A stretch of 64,000 nt of DNA from an uncultured Pseudomonadota bacterium (lineage in GTDB: Bacteria; Pseudomonadota; Gammaproteobacteria; Steroidobacterales; Steroidobacteraceae). Position numbers and translations under genes: made by a program. Under the pieces are notes generated by a model. That model did not search any database and was not told where the DNA came from. It was given only the letters and a program-made list of their open reading frames with translations. The DNA lies in NCBI GenBank assembly GCA_903908265.1, contig CAIVRI010000028.1, positions 1 to 64,000 on the forward strand, in the 5' to 3' direction. How positions within the stretch are numbered: position 1 is the stretch's first letter; each line of letters opens with the position of its first letter. Positions 61,650 to 64,000 of this stretch are shown piece after piece.

Positions 61650-63161
61650 TCAAACAGGGGCTGCTGCAGCACAGTGTTCCGCAATGAACTGCGCATGCGG
61701 CGGCATCACATCGACGCATTTCGAGATCACCTGCCGCATATCTGCTAAGAACGCCTCGGTCTCGGCTGCGGGGATCGTATCGACCAAAGGATGATAGGCG
61801 CGCGGCAGAATGCGCTGACCGACCATCACTTGCACCCAACTGGGCTCGATAAATAACTCATTTTGCTCGCGGAAGAATCGACCCGAGGCCTTGAACAGGT
61901 CGATCTTGTCCATCAACGTCTGCGGCACCTCCATGTTGCGGCAATGATTCCAAAACGGTGAATCGTCGCGCTCAGTGGCCTTGTAATGCAGGATGACGAA
62001 GTCCCGAATGCGCTCGTACTCCTGCTGCGTCTGTTCATTAAATTTCGCCGTATCCATCGGCTCAAATGCCGTTGTCGGAAACAACTGAATAAGCCGTTGC
62101 ACCGCGGTTTGCACGAGATGAATATTGGTTGACTCGATCGGCTCGAAGAAACCTGCCGCCAAACCCACCGCCACACAGTTGCGCACCCACGTGCGGCGCC
62201 GGCGACCCGGGGCAAAAGGAATTACCCGCGGTGTCCCGCGCGCAGGGGCGTCCAGGTTAGACAGCAAAATAGACGTCGCCTCGTCCTCACTCATGAAGTT
62301 GCTGGAAAACACGTGGCCATTGCCGATCCGATGTTGCAGAGGAATGCGCCACTGCCAGCCGGCACTGCGCGCCGTCGAGCGGGTATACGGTGACGGCGGC
62401 CCCGCCGACTCGCATTGCACCGCCACAGCACGATCGCAGGGCAACCAGTGTGACCAGTTCTCATAGGGCTCCTGCAAGGCCTGCCCAATCAGCAAGGCGC
62501 GCATGCCGCTGCAATCGACAAAGAAATCGCCGCTAATCACCTCGCCGCTGGCCAAGACCAGTGCGTCGATAAAGCCGTTCTCCGGCTTCAGGCGTACATC
62601 GACAATCGTGCCCTCGGTGCGTAAAACGCCCTTGCCCTGCGCATAAGTGCGCAGGAACTGTCCATAGAGACTCGCGTCGAAGTGAAACGCGTTTTCGATA
62701 TCCGCCAAGGGCGAGTTGCGCATGTCGGCTCGGCTGCGCATGTACTTGCCACGCCGGGACGCAACCGTATTGATCGAATAGTCGTCCAACACGCTGGTAC
62801 CACCCTGCAGGCGGTGCTTGAGCCAGTACTGGTGACAACTCAAAGCACCAAAGGCGCGGCCAATCGGACCGAAGCCGTGGATATAAGAATCCCCCAGACG
62901 ACCCCAGTTCGCGAATTCAATACCCAGCTTGAAGGTACCCTGGGTCTGACGCAGAAACGCGTCCTCGTCCAAGCCCAGCGCGGTATTGAATAGCTTGATC
63001 GCCGGGATGGTCGCTTCACCCACCCCAATAATGCCAATCTCCGACGACTCCACCACGCGGATCCGGTATCCCTGATGCATGACCGACGCCAGCCCGGCTG
63101 CCGTCATCCAGCCCGCCGTACCACCGCCGACGATGACGATCTCCCGCACTGCCGTCGCCAT
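61650..63161 (-). CDS. Flavin-dependent tryptophan 7-halogenase-type protein
   Basis: A 503-residue FADH2-dependent halogenase family enzyme. It has the FAD motif VGGGTAGW (11-18), the catalytic Lys78 in GTFKLGIEFANWG (PrnA Lys79 equivalent), the family WxWxIP motif at Trp269-Pro274 and the Glu343-Ser344 pair in FFEPIESTNIH (PrnA Glu346-Ser347). All catalytic landmarks are kept, so it is probably a working halogenase. A flavin reductase must supply FADH2; none is adjacent. Many xanthomonad/caulobacterial homologs sit beside TonB receptors and act on unknown substrates, so regioselectivity and substrate are not claimed. The ATG at 63159-63161 has GGGGG upstream. Confidence 0.92.
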   Translation of the reverse strand: MATAVREIVIVGGGTAGWMTAAGLASVMHQGYRIRVVESSEIGIIGVGEATIPAIKLFNTALGLDEDAFLRQTQGTFKLGIEFANWGRLGDSYIHGFGPIGRAFGALSCHQYWLKHRLQGGTSVLDDYSINTVASRRGKYMRSRADMRNSPLADIENAFHFDASLYGQFLRTYAQGKGVLRTEGTIVDVRLKPENGFIDALVLASGEVISGDFFVDCSGMRALLIGQALQEPYENWSHWLPCDRAVAVQCESAGPPSPYTRSTARSAGWQWRIPLQHRIGNGHVFSSNFMSEDEATSILLSNLDAPARGTPRVIPFAPGRRRRTWVRNCVAVGLAAGFFEPIESTNIHLVQTAVQRLIQLFPTTAFEPMDTAKFNEQTQQEYERIRDFVILHYKATERDDSPFWNHCRNMEVPQTLMDKIDLFKASGRFFREQNELFIEPSWVQVMVGQRILPRAYHPLVDTIPAAETEAFLADMRQVISKCVDVMPPHAQFIAEHCAAAAPV

Positions 63162-63369
63162 CACGCCCCCTTAGCGGCCGACCGTCGACCTACTCCCGCT
63201 GACCATAGCGAGATGCCTCGCGCGGCGCCAGTGCAAACCGAGGCGCCCGCGCCGACTGCCCGCGCAACGCCCCCCCGGTACGGGCGACCGGCGACGGTGC
63301 GCCTTGCCGCGCGCGCGCCGCTCGCCTAGCCTAGCCTGCACGACTCGTTCCACTGCAAAAGGCCTCCGC

Positions 63370-64000
63370 ATGCTGCCCGCCCTGTTGTTCGCTGCGTCCA
63401 TCGGTACCGGCTACGCGCATCCCCAGCCCACCCCGGTCGCCGAATTGCCGGCATCGGTCTACCAAGCCCGTCGCGCACGCGTCATGGACGCGCTGGGCGG
63501 TTGCGCGGCCGTCCTGTCCGCCCAGGGCGAAACCTCCGGTGTCACGGAAGACTTTCGCCAGGACGCTGATTTTTACTGGCTGACGGGCCTGAATGAGCCG
63601 GGCGCCCACCTGCTGCTGCAGCCCAAATCGCCCTACCGCAAGGTCACCCTATTCCTCCAGTCGCGGGACCCCGAGGCGGAACGCTGGACCGGCCCGCGCG
63701 AAGCGATCTCGCCGGCACTCATTGCCCGATATGGAGTCGATGTCGTGCGGCGCGGCAACCCCGCTGCCACGTTAGCCAGCGCCGCTGCGCATCATGACTG
63801 TATCGCCGTGATCGCACCGGGCACGGCAACAGCCGAGGATCGCGCGGATGCCCAACTTGCCCAACGCATTGCCGGCCGATTCGGTCTGCGCACCGAGTAC
63901 AAACGCGGGCTGCTGGGCGAGTTGCGGGCCGCGCACGATGAAGCAGAACTGGCGCGGATGCAACGCGCCATCGCAATCACCGCCGCCGGCCACGAGACGG
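63370..64000 (+). CDS. Exported aminopeptidase P (Xaa-Pro aminopeptidase), N-terminal part
   Basis: The gene runs off the right edge after 210 codons. A short signal-like N-terminus (MLPALLFAASIGTGYAHPQ) is followed by the AMP_N domain: ARRARVMDALGGCAAVLSA, then the family motif FRQDADFYWLTGLNEPGA, LFLQSRDPEAERWTG and the linker to the pita-bread domain (ELRAAHDEAELARMQRAIAIT). The metal site lies beyond the window. AAAGG before the ATG is a plausible ribosome binding site. Secreted M24 enzymes of this type occur in xanthomonads and cut N-terminal residues before Pro. Confidence 0.88.
   Translation, partial: MLPALLFAASIGTGYAHPQPTPVAELPASVYQARRARVMDALGGCAAVLSAQGETSGVTEDFRQDADFYWLTGLNEPGAHLLLQPKSPYRKVTLFLQSRDPEAERWTGPREAISPALIARYGVDVVRRGNPAATLASAAAHHDCIAVIAPGTATAEDRADAQLAQRIAGRFGLRTEYKRGLLGELRAAHDEAELARMQRAIAITAAGHET

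Noticed and set aside
1-64000. CRISPR arrays, insertion sequences, prophage, rRNA and tRNA genes
   Set aside because: No regularly spaced repeats, transposase or phage motifs, and no tRNA cloverleaf or rRNA-like sequence was recognised by eye.

Overview
The window is GC-rich, densely coded bacterial chromosome from a Gammaproteobacterium, most likely of the Xanthomonadales/Lysobacterales lineage. Several features point there: a tonB-exbB-exbD1-exbD2 cluster, a fused aspartate kinase/diaminopimelate decarboxylase, a his operon led by a TrpR/YerC-family gene, an S-box (SAM-I) riboswitch before metX, a large TonB-dependent receptor and a tryptophan halogenase. The lineage is inferred from gene content; no rRNA or tRNA gene was seen.

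Layout. 1-2.4 kb: the start of a VOC-family gene running off the left edge (-), a TIR-like protein (-), then an endonuclease/exonuclease/phosphatase protein, a small membrane protein and a DUF6941-like protein (+). 3.1-11.7 kb (-): one tightly packed housekeeping run, transcribed fabD-fabG-acpP-fabF-pabB-pabC-mltG-tmk-holB-pilZ, covering fatty acid and folate precursors, peptidoglycan, dTMP and DNA replication. 11.8-17.7 kb (+): type II secretion genes gspG-H-I-J-K-L-M-N and a small GNAT-like gene; gspC, D, E and F are absent here. 18.4-21.1 kb: TonB-dependent receptor. 21.2-24.7 kb (-): four-gene oligopeptide-type ABC transporter without a substrate-binding protein. 25.1-26.8 kb: etfB-etfA. 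26.9-32.6 kb (-): peroxiredoxin, two TPR paralogs, and tonB-exbB-exbD1-exbD2.

32.9-42.1 kb is a branched-chain amino acid region: ilvD and an M17 aminopeptidase (-), then ilvC-leuA-leuC-leuD-leuB (+) behind a leader peptide rich in Leu codons and a classic terminator/antiterminator pair. 42.1-43.1 kb is a nearly gene-free patch with a DUF2283 protein. 43.1-47.5 kb (-): alkaline phosphatase, then metX-metB under a SAM-I riboswitch. 47.5-54.9 kb (+): TrpR-like gene and a complete overlapping hisGDCBHAF-IE operon. 54.9-59.8 kb (-): lysAC, asd and an MFS transporter interrupted by an in-frame amber codon. 59.9-64 kb: a small acidic protein, a secreted Cys-rich protein with a mirror-symmetric Cys pattern, an outer-membrane Phenol_MetA_deg-type protein, a flavin-dependent tryptophan halogenase, and the start of a secreted aminopeptidase P.

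The main theme is amino-acid biosynthesis (Ile/Val/Leu, Met, His, Asp-family/Lys), each block with its own visible control logic: Leu attenuation, SAM sensing and a TrpR-like operator. TonB energy transduction feeds receptors such as the one at 18.4 kb. I found no CRISPR array, insertion sequence or prophage. The least ordinary items are the TIR-like singleton, the mirror-Cys secreted protein, the solitary halogenase and the amber-interrupted transporter.
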